From Chitinophagales bacterium (GTDB taxonomy: Bacteria; Bacteroidota; Bacteroidia; Chitinophagales; JADIYW01): 64,000 nt of DNA. The notes under the pieces are model-generated. The model searched no databases. It was not told the DNA's origin and worked only from the letters and a program-made list of their open reading frames with translations. This document shows positions 18,525-28,284 of the stretch, piece by piece (positions within the stretch are counted from its first letter, which is position 1; each line of letters begins with the position of its first letter). The DNA lies in contig JAMLHJ010000015.1 of assembly GCA_023957245.1 (NCBI GenBank), positions 1 through 64,000 on the forward strand. Reading direction: 5' to 3'. The translations under genes and the position numbers were made by a program.

Positions 18525-19466
18525 ATGGTTGTGAGAAGAGTTCTGTCCTTGATTTTTTTTCTGTGTGCTTTCAAAAGTTATGCTATTACTTTTAATGGAC
18601 ACATATATGATATGGATACAAAAGCTCCAATTCAATATGCTTATTTATCTGTTTTTATAAAAGGCACTAATGAAATTTTCAATGCTGTTTCAGATAGTAA
18701 TGGATATTACTCGATAACAGTTCCAGATACATGGATAGAAGCTGAATATGGCATGAGGTTAGAGCATGGGCTATATTATTTAGTCAATGGAATTGTATTG
18801 GTCAAAAATGAAGCTGTTAGAGATTTTTACATGAAGCTCAAAAACATCGAAACAGTTGAGAATCTGCAAGAAGAAAAAGTAGTAGAAGAAGCTCCAATGC
18901 CTACTAGCAATATTGTTTTCCTCATTGATGTTTCCAAATCTATGAATGAAGACCATAAAATAGATATGCTAAAAGTAGCAATGAAAAAATTGGCTTCATT
19001 ATTAAGAGATACAGACAAAATCAGTATTGTCACCTATTCTACAGATGCTCAAATCTATATGAAAACGACTACTGGAAAAGAAATTGATAAGATTAACGCA
19101 GCCATAGATGCTCTTAAATGCAATGGAATAACAATGAGTGGATTGGGCTTAGAACTTGCCTTTTCAGTTGCAAAAAAGAATTATATCAAAGGTCAAAATA
19201 ATAAAGTGATTCTCAATACAGATGGAATTTTCACTAGCACACAGAGTAAGCAGTACAAAACCATGGAAAAATTGATTGAGAAAATGCGTTCCAAAAAAAT
19301 TGCACTCACTGTATTTTCTTATGGAGATTTAATGCCTAGAACAAAAGACAACCTTAGAAAAATGTCTGAATTGGGTGGTGGCACTTATGCACATATTGAA
19401 AGCAACCAAATGGCAATCGAAGAAGTTGTTGATGAAGCAAAAAATATCGGAGTTTTCGGTAAATAG
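18525..19466 (+). CDS. Secreted VWA-domain protein with CarboxypepD_reg-like N-terminus
   Basis: The protein has 313 residues. A signal peptide (about 1-20) is followed by a beta-sandwich like the carboxypeptidase regulatory domain (FNGHIYDMDTKAPIQYAYLSVF). A von Willebrand A domain from about residue 128 has the complete MIDAS start LIDVSKSMNED, a Thr in TYSTDAQ and the Asp in LNTDGIF. MIDAS proteins bind ligands through a divalent metal; the partner is unknown. No transmembrane helix or sorting domain is present, so it is likely periplasmic. Confidence 0.85.
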   Translation: MVVRRVLSLIFFLCAFKSYAITFNGHIYDMDTKAPIQYAYLSVFIKGTNEIFNAVSDSNGYYSITVPDTWIEAEYGMRLEHGLYYLVNGIVLVKNEAVRDFYMKLKNIETVENLQEEKVVEEAPMPTSNIVFLIDVSKSMNEDHKIDMLKVAMKKLASLLRDTDKISIVTYSTDAQIYMKTTTGKEIDKINAAIDALKCNGITMSGLGLELAFSVAKKNYIKGQNNKVILNTDGIFTSTQSKQYKTMEKLIEKMRSKKIALTVFSYGDLMPRTKDNLRKMSELGGGTYAHIESNQMAIEEVVDEAKNIGVFGK

Positions 19467-19531
19467 TTATTTTATTGCAATTTCATTTCCTTTTCAACTT
19501 GAAATCAAGCATTTTTTTATAATTTCAAGTA

Positions 19532-20620
19532 ATGAAAAATATTTTACTCACTATTATAGCATGTCTGAATGTCTTTTTAGTATTTGCTCAAGGCACTTAC
19601 TATAACGATTTAGATAGCAATAAAAGATGCCAAGAACTCAAAAACGAGCTAAGTCAGAAATTAAATAAAAATGTATCTACATTATCATACGATATGGTAT
19701 ATAATTTTATGTCTAATTATGACCTCATCAATATCAATGGCAAAGATTACATTTGGGACGTTTACACATATATTCCTAGTGGTGCACAGCAAACTTTATT
19801 TTTTCCTGGCGACAAATGTTCCAATGACAATGCTGGAAGTCAAGTAGGAAAATGTTGGAACAGAGAACACGTTATGCCTGCATCTTGGTTCAGCAATGCT
19901 ACACCTATGTACAGTGATTTTCACAATTTGCTACCGACCGATGCTTATATAAATAGCAAACGTAGCAATATGCCTCACGCAACTACCAATAGTACAAAAA
20001 CATTATTTCCTAATGGCAGTATTATTGGTAATAGTAATATTCCATTGGTTGTTGGAGATGTTTTTGAACCTATAGACGAATTCAAAGGAGATATAGCTAG
20101 AATTCTTCTCTATATGTCAGTCCGTTATCAAACTCAATTTAAAGAATGGATCGGCACTGATTTTAATAAAGTCAAAGGGACAGACGATTTGAAAGGTTAT
20201 AGAGAAGATTACCTCAATATGCTTATCAGTTGGCACAATCAAGATCCACCTTCTCAAAAAGAAAAAGATAGAAATAATAGAATCTTTTCACAACAAGGCA
20301 ACCGAAATCCATTTGTTGACTTTCCTCAATTTGTAGAATATATTTGGCAAACTTCTAATTGTAAAGCCGTAGGGATACATAATTTTGAGCAACTAGAAGT
20401 GAATTTATTTCCCAATCCTGCCAAATCGCAAATTACTTTAAGCAGTATTTTTCCTACAGGTCAAGATTATTACATATCTGATATTGCAGGAAAAACAGTA
20501 CAATCTGGAAAATTTTCACAAAGCAGTATCAATATTTCTAATCTCAACAATGGCACATATTTCCTTATATTAAATGAAAATGGTGTCAATATGTATGGTA
20601 AGTTTCTGATTACTCAGTAG
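19532..20620 (+). CDS. Secreted endonuclease I with T9SS sorting domain
   Basis: This 362-residue protein has a signal peptide (MKNILLTIIACLNVFLVFAQ) and an endonuclease I/NucM-type catalytic domain with CWNREHVMPASWF and DFHNLLPTDAYINSKRSN, which hold the catalytic His and metal-binding Asn. The C-terminal type A T9SS sorting domain (VNLFPNPAKSQITL ... GTYFLILNENG) starts near residue 288. It is therefore exported through the type IX system and degrades extracellular DNA or RNA, probably for nutrient scavenging. The downstream gene has its own promoter. Confidence 0.93.
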   Translation: MKNILLTIIACLNVFLVFAQGTYYNDLDSNKRCQELKNELSQKLNKNVSTLSYDMVYNFMSNYDLININGKDYIWDVYTYIPSGAQQTLFFPGDKCSNDNAGSQVGKCWNREHVMPASWFSNATPMYSDFHNLLPTDAYINSKRSNMPHATTNSTKTLFPNGSIIGNSNIPLVVGDVFEPIDEFKGDIARILLYMSVRYQTQFKEWIGTDFNKVKGTDDLKGYREDYLNMLISWHNQDPPSQKEKDRNNRIFSQQGNRNPFVDFPQFVEYIWQTSNCKAVGIHNFEQLEVNLFPNPAKSQITLSSIFPTGQDYYISDIAGKTVQSGKFSQSSINISNLNNGTYFLILNENGVNMYGKFLITQ

Positions 20621-20638
20621 AAATTAATATATTTAGTC

Positions 20639-20646
20639 TAACTTTG
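20639..20646 (+). promoter_or_regulatory. Candidate Bacteroidota -7 box upstream of ricT
   Basis: TAACTTTG matches the TAnnTTTG consensus, 53 bases before the ATG. The leader contains a small hairpin, AACAAAG...CTTTGTT (about 20654-20677). No clear -33 TTTG was found at the ideal distance, so the call rests on the -7 box only. Confidence 0.45.
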
Positions 20647-20698
20647 AAAATTTCAACAAAGGGTTTATGCTCTTTGTTTCAACATAAATTATAATAAA

Positions 20699-21967
20699 AT
20701 GGGATGTAGTGGTTGTGGAACAACTCCTGGAGGCTGTAAAAGTAAAGGAAGATGTAGCTCAGGGGGTTGCTCGAAAATGCATGTTTATGACTGGCTATCA
20801 GATATAGCCATTTCTCCATACGATGATTTCAATATTTTTGAAGTCAGTTTTAAAGATGGCGCAAGAAAAGGATTTTTTATCAACGAAGAAAATCTTGACA
20901 TATATACTGGCGACCAAGTGGTCGTAGAAGCTTCAATGGGATATGATATTGGAACGATTTCGCTAGGTGGCGAATTGGTGAAAATCCAGATGAAGAAAAG
21001 AAAAGTGAAAGAAACTGATGAGTTTGCTAAAATCTTAAGAATTGCCAATGAAAAAGAATTAGCTCTTGTTGAAGAAGCAAGGTCTAGAGAAAAAGAAACC
21101 ATGCTCAAAGCTAGAATAATGGCAAGAAGTCTAGGTTTGGATATGAAATTAGGCGATGTAGAGTTTCAGGCTGACTGCAAAAAGGCAACTTTTTATTATA
21201 CTGCTACTCATAGGGTCGATTTCAGAGAATTGATAAAAGAGCTTGCAAAAGAATTTAAGGTGAAGATAGAAATGCGTCAAATCGGTGCACGTCAAGAAGC
21301 CGCAAGAGTTGGAGGTATTGGTAGTTGTGGGAGAGAACTTTGTTGCTCTACTTGGATGAACACCTTCAAGTCTGTCAATACTTCAGCAGCTAGATATCAA
21401 AATCTTTCTATCAATCAGACTAAATTATCTGGACAGTGTGGTAGATTGAAATGTTGTCTCAATTTTGAACTTGATACCTACCTTGACGCTTTAAAAGATT
21501 TCCCTGAAAAAGCAGATTTCTTAGAAACAGAAGCAGGAACTGCAAAGTTAATGAAAACAGATATTCTTAAAGGTTTAATGTTTTACGCATATCCTAAGCA
21601 AGGCATCTTCTACCCTATTCCAATTGCGAAAGTAAAAGACATTCTTAAAATGAATCAAGAAGGTAAAAAACCTGCTGATTTGTTAGAAATGGCTGATGTA
21701 CAAGAAAAAGAAGAAAGCATTGAATTTGTTGATGTTGTAGGTCAAGTATCTTTAAAAAGTCTTGAAAAAACCGAGAAGCGCACTAAAAAGAAAAAACAAT
21801 CTGGAAACAATGCTCCTCAAAATAGAGAAGTAGCTCAGAACAAATCAAATGATAATGCCTCGCCTTCTTCTGAAAAAACGGACAATCCTTCAACAGGAAA
21901 TCCGCAAAAGAAGAATTTCAAAAAATGGAAAAACAACGGTCAAAATAAAAACAAAACTGGAGAATAG
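20699..21967 (+). CDS. ricT: RicT/YaaT-like PSP1-domain protein
   Basis: This 422-residue cytoplasmic protein starts with an unusual Cys/Gly-rich region (MGCSGCGTTPGGC..., CSSGGCSK) that could hold a metal. The PSP1 C-terminal domain follows, with THRVDFRELIKELAKEF, RQIGARQEAARVGGIG and the cysteine motifs GSCGRELCCSTW and GQCGRLKCCLNFE. In Bacillus the homologue is part of a complex carrying an iron-sulphur cluster that promotes mRNA processing by RNase Y. In Bacteroidota its role is inferred. The C-terminus is a low-complexity Lys/Asn/Gln-rich tail. Confidence 0.88.
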   Translation: MGCSGCGTTPGGCKSKGRCSSGGCSKMHVYDWLSDIAISPYDDFNIFEVSFKDGARKGFFINEENLDIYTGDQVVVEASMGYDIGTISLGGELVKIQMKKRKVKETDEFAKILRIANEKELALVEEARSREKETMLKARIMARSLGLDMKLGDVEFQADCKKATFYYTATHRVDFRELIKELAKEFKVKIEMRQIGARQEAARVGGIGSCGRELCCSTWMNTFKSVNTSAARYQNLSINQTKLSGQCGRLKCCLNFELDTYLDALKDFPEKADFLETEAGTAKLMKTDILKGLMFYAYPKQGIFYPIPIAKVKDILKMNQEGKKPADLLEMADVQEKEESIEFVDVVGQVSLKSLEKTEKRTKKKKQSGNNAPQNREVAQNKSNDNASPSSEKTDNPSTGNPQKKNFKKWKNNGQNKNKTGE

Positions 21968-22069
21968 ATTTTTAGGGGAAGTTTTAAAAGACTATAGCTT
22001 AGTTTGTATTGTATTTTATATTATTTATAGAACATCTTCTAACTAATTGGTGGATTGAATAATTAAGTA

Positions 22070-23701
22070 TTACCCTCCAGATTGTTTGGCATATTGGACG
22101 ATATCATTCATAATATTCTTACCCAAAATTGAAGAAGCTGTCAAAACACCACTCATTAATGCACCTGCAATACCTACTGTAACAATATCTTGTCCAGTAA
22201 TAAATAAATTTTTGATAGGTGTTTTAGGTTGAAGGAAGTCTGCATCAAATCGCTGAGGATCATGAGATAATCCATATATTTCCCCTTTCTGATAGTTGCA
22301 AAAGTTTTTGGTAGAAAGAGGTGTTGACAGTTCATAAGTATCAATTTTACCCTCCAATTGAGGTTCCATCTTGTATAAATGAGCTAGCAAACGCTGAGAG
22401 ATTTCTTCTTTAAAAGCATCGTAATCTTCTCCCCTTTTCTTCCAACGAGAACCTTCCCACTCCTTGAACCAATCATAATTGGCTACAGAAATAATTTCTA
22501 TCGTTGACCTTCCAGGGTATTTTTCCAAAAATTTAGGATTCTTGGCAGACGGAAACGAAATATAAACTACAGGAAATTCTTGTTTGTAGTCATTCAAATA
22601 TTTCTCTACTGCTTCATCATGATTATTGCCACAAGGGTAAATCCAATAATTGGCTTTGGGGAGATTCAATTCCTCTGCCGTCTGCTTCAATCCAATATAT
22701 AAACTAAAATGTGCATTAGACGGTTCTACTTTTTTCAATGTCTTAAGAAATTTTATTTTTTTCTGATTTTCTTCATTCAATAACTTCTCAAAAGTAAGAT
22801 GTACTCCCGCTCCACTCACTACTATATCAGAAGTAATTTTCTTGCCATCAGCCATTAACACACCTATTGCTTTCCCTCCTTCTACTATAATTTCTTTCAC
22901 TTCTGCACTGATAACTGTTTTTCCTCCTGCATTAATCACACTAGGCATTATGGTATTGAAAATTTCTTCAGAGCCACCGATTGGATAGAAACCACCATTC
23001 ATGTAATGCAAAGCAACTGCTGCGTGAATCACAATGCTACTTTGTGCTGGAGGCATTCCATAATCACCAAACTGAGCTGAAAGAACAGCTTTAAGCTCAT
23101 CGTTATCCGAAATACTATCTAAAATTTCTTTTGTTGTTCTACTGGAAAATTTCTGATAAGCTTTAGATAAAAATGGACTAGAAAAGAATTGAGCCAACTT
23201 TGGCAATGCCTTCAACATATAAAAATTCTTAGCAGCCGCATTGACAGCAAATAACAACTCTACATACTTATCTATTGCCCTTGCATCATCTGCAGTAGGG
23301 AAATAGAATTTCATTCTTTCCTTCCAATTATTCAAACCTTTGACATAATCAAATACTTTACCATTGATAACTACTCGGTCATACACTTCGCCCATGTCTG
23401 CCCATTTCAAATTTTTATCTGTAATGTATTCAAAGATAATTCTGAGTGCAGAACCCTTCCGATCCATATCTCCCACATAATGCAATCCCACATCCCACTC
23501 ATAATCATTCCTTGTAAAAACATGAGTATATCCTCCAGGCGTATAATGTCGCTCACAAATCAATACTTTTTTGCCATTTCTAGCCAATAATGATGCAGCA
23601 CATAATGAACCTAATCCAGAACCAATAAATATAGCATCATAATGCTCATCTAATTGAGGTCTCTTTTTATAGGAATAAAATAAAGGAGTGGCGTGTTCCA
23701 T
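22070..23701 (-). CDS. CrtI/RetSat-like FAD-dependent oxidoreductase
   Basis: This 543-residue flavoprotein belongs to the phytoene desaturase / carotenoid isomerase / retinol saturase superfamily. The dinucleotide-binding Rossmann motif FIGSGLGSLCAASLLARNGK and CERHYTPGGYTH lie at the N-terminus. The C-terminal FAD signature LFITGQDIVTVGIAGALMSG is present. The substrate is probably a carotenoid or other polyene lipid. No other carotenoid gene is nearby, so the reaction direction (desaturation, isomerisation or saturation) is unresolved. Confidence 0.88.
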   Translation of the reverse strand: MEHATPLFYSYKKRPQLDEHYDAIFIGSGLGSLCAASLLARNGKKVLICERHYTPGGYTHVFTRNDYEWDVGLHYVGDMDRKGSALRIIFEYITDKNLKWADMGEVYDRVVINGKVFDYVKGLNNWKERMKFYFPTADDARAIDKYVELLFAVNAAAKNFYMLKALPKLAQFFSSPFLSKAYQKFSSRTTKEILDSISDNDELKAVLSAQFGDYGMPPAQSSIVIHAAVALHYMNGGFYPIGGSEEIFNTIMPSVINAGGKTVISAEVKEIIVEGGKAIGVLMADGKKITSDIVVSGAGVHLTFEKLLNEENQKKIKFLKTLKKVEPSNAHFSLYIGLKQTAEELNLPKANYWIYPCGNNHDEAVEKYLNDYKQEFPVVYISFPSAKNPKFLEKYPGRSTIEIISVANYDWFKEWEGSRWKKRGEDYDAFKEEISQRLLAHLYKMEPQLEGKIDTYELSTPLSTKNFCNYQKGEIYGLSHDPQRFDADFLQPKTPIKNLFITGQDIVTVGIAGALMSGVLTASSILGKNIMNDIVQYAKQSGG

Positions 23702-23892
23702 AATTTTCTTTTTACCAAATATAGAGAATCAGACCTTAAATATTTACGAATAGTAAGGAAATAAAACAACAGATATAAATCATTATTAATTAAGGCATAA
23801 TACTGGAAAATGGTAAGTAAAATCCCCCTATTAGGCTTAGGTATAAAGGGACAAAATAAGGCTTTATGAGTCTATTTCATAAAACTTTTACC

Positions 23893-26800
23893 CTATGATT
23901 TAACTGTTTTCAGTTGAACAAAAAATGTCGAACCTTCATTTTCAGCTCCAGATTCAGCCCATATTTTGCCATCAACAGATTCAATAATATTTCTGCTAAT
24001 AGCCAAGCCAAGCCCTGTACCTGATGATTTGGTCGTGAAATTTGGTTCAAAAATAATATCTATACGTTCGGGTGGAATACCTATTCCATTATCCTTAATA
24101 GAAACTATGCAATAACCATTATACTCTTCCACTTTAATGAAAATAATCACTTGTTGTTCTTCTGGAATGGACTGAATAGCATTTTTAATCAAATTGGTAA
24201 ATACTCTGACTATCTGATCTTTATCAACAAAAACATTTATCGTATGTTCTGGAATTGATGTAAAAATATTAACATGTTCAGATGTCTTAAACAAGTCAAC
24301 CAAACTCAAAAGAATAGGAACAATATTTTCATTTTTCGGCTGACCAATAGGCATTTTAGCAAAATTGGAAAATGCAGTTGCGATGCCTGACAAAGTATCT
24401 ATCTGTTCAATTAATCGAGACGCAATCTGTTTAGTCAATTCTTCTTTATCATCTCGGTTTTCATCTATTGCTCTCTGCATATATTGAATACTCAATTTCA
24501 TTGGAGTCAAAGGATTTTTAATCTCATGAGCTACCTGTTTTGCCATTTCTCGCCATGCACCTTCCCTTTCAGACTTTGCCAACAATCCCACACTTTCTTC
24601 CAACTCATCAATCATTCGATTGTATTCATTGACTAGATGTCCAATCTCATCTTTATTCTTCCAAATAATATGGCTATTCTTCTTTCCCAACTGTACATCT
24701 TTGATGTTTTCTGTTATGATACTCAAAGGTTTTACTATTGCTCTAGATACCCAAATCGAAATAAATACAGCTCCAATAATCAAAAGTGCGTAGATATTAA
24801 TCAATGACATCAAGAAAAAAGAAATATCATTCTTGATATTCATTTCTTTGCCATAATAAGGAAAATTAATATAAGCCACTAATTTTCCATTGGGATCTGT
24901 TACTGGCAAATATGCCGCCATATACTTCAATTTCCCAATTGATTCTTCATGGATAAAACTAGAATACTCTTTAATTTTCAAAGCTTTGTAAGCAGCAATA
25001 TTCATCAAATTTGACAATAAACCACCTTTGAAAATTTCTGATTGCGAGGAATACAATAACTTACCATTCAAGTCATAAGCATTCATATCAATAGCAAATA
25101 TTTCCGACAGTTGCTTCATCTTATTTTTAAGAATATTATTAAAAATCTCATCATGATTTTCAACAAAACTTTCTGCATATAATGCTTCTAATGCATCTAC
25201 GACTGAATGCCCCCTCTGTTTCAAACTTTCGTTATGCATGTGATTATACTGCACATTGAAGAAAAATACAGTCATAGAACCAATCAGTACCAAGGATATT
25301 AATACCTGACTGACCATAGAAATCTGTATCTGTTTTTGTAGAGAATTCAACTTAAATTTTCTTTTCAATTGCCTACCCAATACCCAAAAATTACCATAAT
25401 CTGTAGATAGACTCAATAGATAAAAAAACAATATTTGGATAATTAACAAATAAGAGAAATAGGAAAATGAACTCAATATGCCAATATCTTTATAACTGAC
25501 CACCACTTGCTTTTCATCCATTCTATATATCACATGATGATAATCACCCTCTTTCTTATAAAGATATTTACCAGAGATAGGTATTGAAAACTTAAAATTA
25601 ATAGGATAACTATAGTTGCCATTTACACTCATTAATCGTTTATTACGATAAATAGCATAAGACAGATTCGAAATCTTTCTATCCATTGAAAACTCTTGAC
25701 TTGTCTTGAGTAATTCTGGATAGGCACTATAAGATGTGAAAGTTTTAGGCGTAAATACAGTCACTAAATATCCTATCAATTTATCTTCATTATAATATTC
25801 GATAAACGCCATATACTTTTCACCTCTCGGTTTCACAGATAAATAATAGATATATGGAGAGATTTTTTGAACACCCTTCTCATTTCTATTCGTTTTTAAT
25901 GCATAAAAAGTTTTGCTTCCCTCGCCTTTCAACTGCATCCCTTCATTGTTAAATGTATGGATAGAGATATTATATTTACCTTGATATTTACTAAAATACC
26001 TTTGCAAAACTCTTCTATTAATATCGAAAGACGACAAATAAGGATTTTCAAAATAGGTTTTAATGAAGTTATCTACCTTGATTTCTTCAACAATATTGGC
26101 AATATCATATTCTTCCGCATAGTCTCGTTCAGAAGCCAATTCAACTGCATAATGTTGAACTAAGTCTTTCTTGCGTTCATTTGTAAAAAATAATATACAA
26201 TAAGCACCTAGCAATGCATATATAGATAAGAGAATAACACTCATTGAGAAACCTTCTCTAGTTCCTTTCTCCTTGTCAGAATTTATCCATTTCAATACTC
26301 TAACATAAACTAGGTATATTATTAATGAACCTATAACAAATTGAATATTTTCAAAAAAATGTAATAAATAACCTAAATAAATAAGTGAAATATGGAAAGG
26401 TATTTGAAATAGAATAAATCGTTTATCGAAATCTGAAGGTTGAAGATATCTAACTGGAATAAACATTATTCCAAAAGAGAAATTGATAATCAAAATACCA
26501 ATAAATGTGCTTAAATCAATTTGGTCAAATCTATATAAATCAAAGGAAACTATTGAGTTATGTAGTAAACTACCAATAATAAAAATGAGAAAATAAAAAG
26601 TAAAAGGTAGATAAAAGGAAAAGAATACAGTTCTCCAAAATTGTTTACTTAGCTTTCTCTTCACAAATAAATACCTTATCCAATGTCTTAATCCCCAATG
26701 TAATAAGTGAACTCTAAAAAGCAATTCTCCTAATGAATCTGACCAATCAGAAGCATAGCTATCATATTGAAAAATATTTCCAATCGCAGTGAAAGAAGGT

Positions 26801-27600
26801 ATTTGAAGCCAATTGACATATACTTCAATCCACAAAAAGTAAATTGCCGTAACAAGCACTCCACTCCAGATATGGTTATTGAACAGAAAATATCGCAACC
26901 ATCGATTGACTATCATAAATATCATAGCCATCATGAGTATTTCAATAATAGCTATAGGAATAATCACCAATCTTTTAGCTATCGGATTGTACTTTACATA
27001 AAAAAGAACTTTTCCTGACTGCGAATAAACAGGCAAAGTCAATTTGCCATGAACATCTTGCCTTCCTGTGATAATCGTTCTTTTTAGTTCAGAATTCTGC
27101 AGTAAATAACCAGATTCAAGATTGCTATTTTCTACTGGATAAGTCTGATAAATAGTCAATAAAGAAATAAAGCTATATCCATTCTGCAAAGGAGCGACCT
27201 TCATCAAATGGTACGCATTATTAATTTTTATCAACTTCTCTTCATTCCCAAAAGTAGATATATTGGATACATTAGGAATGACTTTATTGGATGACCAATA
27301 TATCAATTGTTGGTCTGGATTGGCTATATAAATCTTAGTCTGAGTACTACTTATATTTGAATCAATAATATCAAACAGATTTGAGGTAGAACTTAACTGC
27401 TTATCTTTTTTTAAGATTTGATAAATTTTATCAGCACTAGCTTCTTCTTGTTGAATCCATCTTGAAATAATTTTGACCGATTTACGGACAGCAAAATTTT
27501 CATTGTGATATTGATTAAAAGCATAAGAAAATATTAAAAAAAACACTCCTATCCCAAATAAAATATAATAATAGGACTGTCTCTTATTTAAAATCTTCAT
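23893..27600 (-). CDS. Very large NtrY-like sensor histidine kinase
   Basis: This 1235-residue membrane kinase is far longer than a standard sensor kinase. The N-terminus has a membrane anchor and an extracytoplasmic domain. A block of about seven hydrophobic helices lies at roughly residues 205-470. A second extracytoplasmic region and more helices follow (about 700-730, 760-785). A third extracytoplasmic domain with a final helix comes before a HAMP-like linker (VSRAIVKPLSIITENI). Catalytic boxes are the H-box QVAHEIKNPLTPMKLS, the N box TNLIKNAIQSIPEE and the G box GTGLGLAISRNIIES. No response regulator is adjacent, so it is an orphan. The likely role is envelope or nitrogen-type sensing; the ligand is unknown. 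Confidence 0.9.
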   Translation of the reverse strand: MKILNKRQSYYYILFGIGVFFLIFSYAFNQYHNENFAVRKSVKIISRWIQQEEASADKIYQILKKDKQLSSTSNLFDIIDSNISSTQTKIYIANPDQQLIYWSSNKVIPNVSNISTFGNEEKLIKINNAYHLMKVAPLQNGYSFISLLTIYQTYPVENSNLESGYLLQNSELKRTIITGRQDVHGKLTLPVYSQSGKVLFYVKYNPIAKRLVIIPIAIIEILMMAMIFMIVNRWLRYFLFNNHIWSGVLVTAIYFLWIEVYVNWLQIPSFTAIGNIFQYDSYASDWSDSLGELLFRVHLLHWGLRHWIRYLFVKRKLSKQFWRTVFFSFYLPFTFYFLIFIIGSLLHNSIVSFDLYRFDQIDLSTFIGILIINFSFGIMFIPVRYLQPSDFDKRFILFQIPFHISLIYLGYLLHFFENIQFVIGSLIIYLVYVRVLKWINSDKEKGTREGFSMSVILLSIYALLGAYCILFFTNERKKDLVQHYAVELASERDYAEEYDIANIVEEIKVDNFIKTYFENPYLSSFDINRRVLQRYFSKYQGKYNISIHTFNNEGMQLKGEGSKTFYALKTNRNEKGVQKISPYIYYLSVKPRGEKYMAFIEYYNEDKLIGYLVTVFTPKTFTSYSAYPELLKTSQEFSMDRKISNLSYAIYRNKRLMSVNGNYSYPINFKFSIPISGKYLYKKEGDYHHVIYRMDEKQVVVSYKDIGILSSFSYFSYLLIIQILFFYLLSLSTDYGNFWVLGRQLKRKFKLNSLQKQIQISMVSQVLISLVLIGSMTVFFFNVQYNHMHNESLKQRGHSVVDALEALYAESFVENHDEIFNNILKNKMKQLSEIFAIDMNAYDLNGKLLYSSQSEIFKGGLLSNLMNIAAYKALKIKEYSSFIHEESIGKLKYMAAYLPVTDPNGKLVAYINFPYYGKEMNIKNDISFFLMSLINIYALLIIGAVFISIWVSRAIVKPLSIITENIKDVQLGKKNSHIIWKNKDEIGHLVNEYNRMIDELEESVGLLAKSEREGAWREMAKQVAHEIKNPLTPMKLSIQYMQRAIDENRDDKEELTKQIASRLIEQIDTLSGIATAFSNFAKMPIGQPKNENIVPILLSLVDLFKTSEHVNIFTSIPEHTINVFVDKDQIVRVFTNLIKNAIQSIPEEQQVIIFIKVEEYNGYCIVSIKDNGIGIPPERIDIIFEPNFTTKSSGTGLGLAISRNIIESVDGKIWAESGAENEGSTFFVQLKTVKS

Positions 27601-27710
27601 TACAATTATCCATCTAATTCTACAAAACTAAATTAATATAAAAAATCTAAAGCATGCTATTCTTTACCCTGTACTAATAAAAGAAGTGTTCCTCATTCAA
27701 AAAATGATGA

Positions 27711-27742
27711 AAAACAAAAAAACCCTAAGTAAAAACTTAGGG
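27711..27742 (-). terminator. Intrinsic terminator after tRNA-Cys
   Basis: On the minus strand CCCTAAGT (27742-27735) pairs with ACTTAGGG (27730-27723), followed by a run of seven T. It begins 10 bases after the tRNA 3' end, so it terminates the tRNA transcript. Confidence 0.85.
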
Positions 27743-27751
27743 CATTTTAAG

Positions 27752-27822
27752 AGGTCGATGGCGGATTCGAACCGCCGTACAAGCTTTTGCAGAGCTCTGC
27801 CTAGCCACTCGGCCAACCGACC
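27752..27822 (-). tRNA. tRNA-Cys (anticodon GCA)
   Basis: This is a 71-base cloverleaf on the minus strand. The acceptor arm GGTCGGT pairs with ATCGACC, with discriminator T. The D-arm contains GCC/GGC. The anticodon stem GAGCT/AGCTT encloses loop CTGCAAA with anticodon GCA. The T-arm is CGGCGGTTCGAATCCGCC. CCA is not encoded. An intrinsic terminator follows immediately. Confidence 0.95.
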
Positions 27823-27880
27823 CTTTCAAGACTGCAAAGATATACATTTATTGAAATTAAAAAATCTAAGACCGAAAAAT

Positions 27881-28237
27881 TTAAATAAAAACTTCAACAG
27901 AGCTTGATTTTATCTCTCCTTCCAATGGTGGATTCAACTTGGATAGCTTCAATTTAACACTTTTCAATCTATTATCTGTAGATTTAATCGCATTGGCAAT
28001 AATGATTGCTTTTTTCTCCAACAATGCACATGGTATCTTCATTTCTGAATGAACAATATTTGCAATCCATTCATAATTATATACAGATTCTAATTTATCT
28101 TCCAATATTTCTGCTTCAGACAAATCTGCTACAACTTCTACATCTATTGTAAAATAACGACCTTGAACTTGCTCATCATGATAAACTCCAATATATGCCC
28201 ACACTTTGATAGCTTCCACTCTGATGACAACATTCAT
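27881..28237 (-). CDS. folB: Dihydroneopterin aldolase
   Basis: This 118-residue protein catalyses cleavage of 7,8-dihydroneopterin in folate synthesis. Family features are EAIKVWAYIGVYHDEQVQGRYFTIDVEV (general base region with Tyr and Glu), SVYNYEWIANIV, ALLEKKAIIIANAI and KLSKLNPPLEG. The length is normal. It is divergent from the acyl-CoA dehydrogenase gene. Confidence 0.93.
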   Translation of the reverse strand: MNVVIRVEAIKVWAYIGVYHDEQVQGRYFTIDVEVVADLSEAEILEDKLESVYNYEWIANIVHSEMKIPCALLEKKAIIIANAIKSTDNRLKSVKLKLSKLNPPLEGEIKSSSVEVFI

Positions 28238-28284
28238 TTTTAAAATTTTAAAACACTAATTTAGCAAATCTTAAAACTATATCT

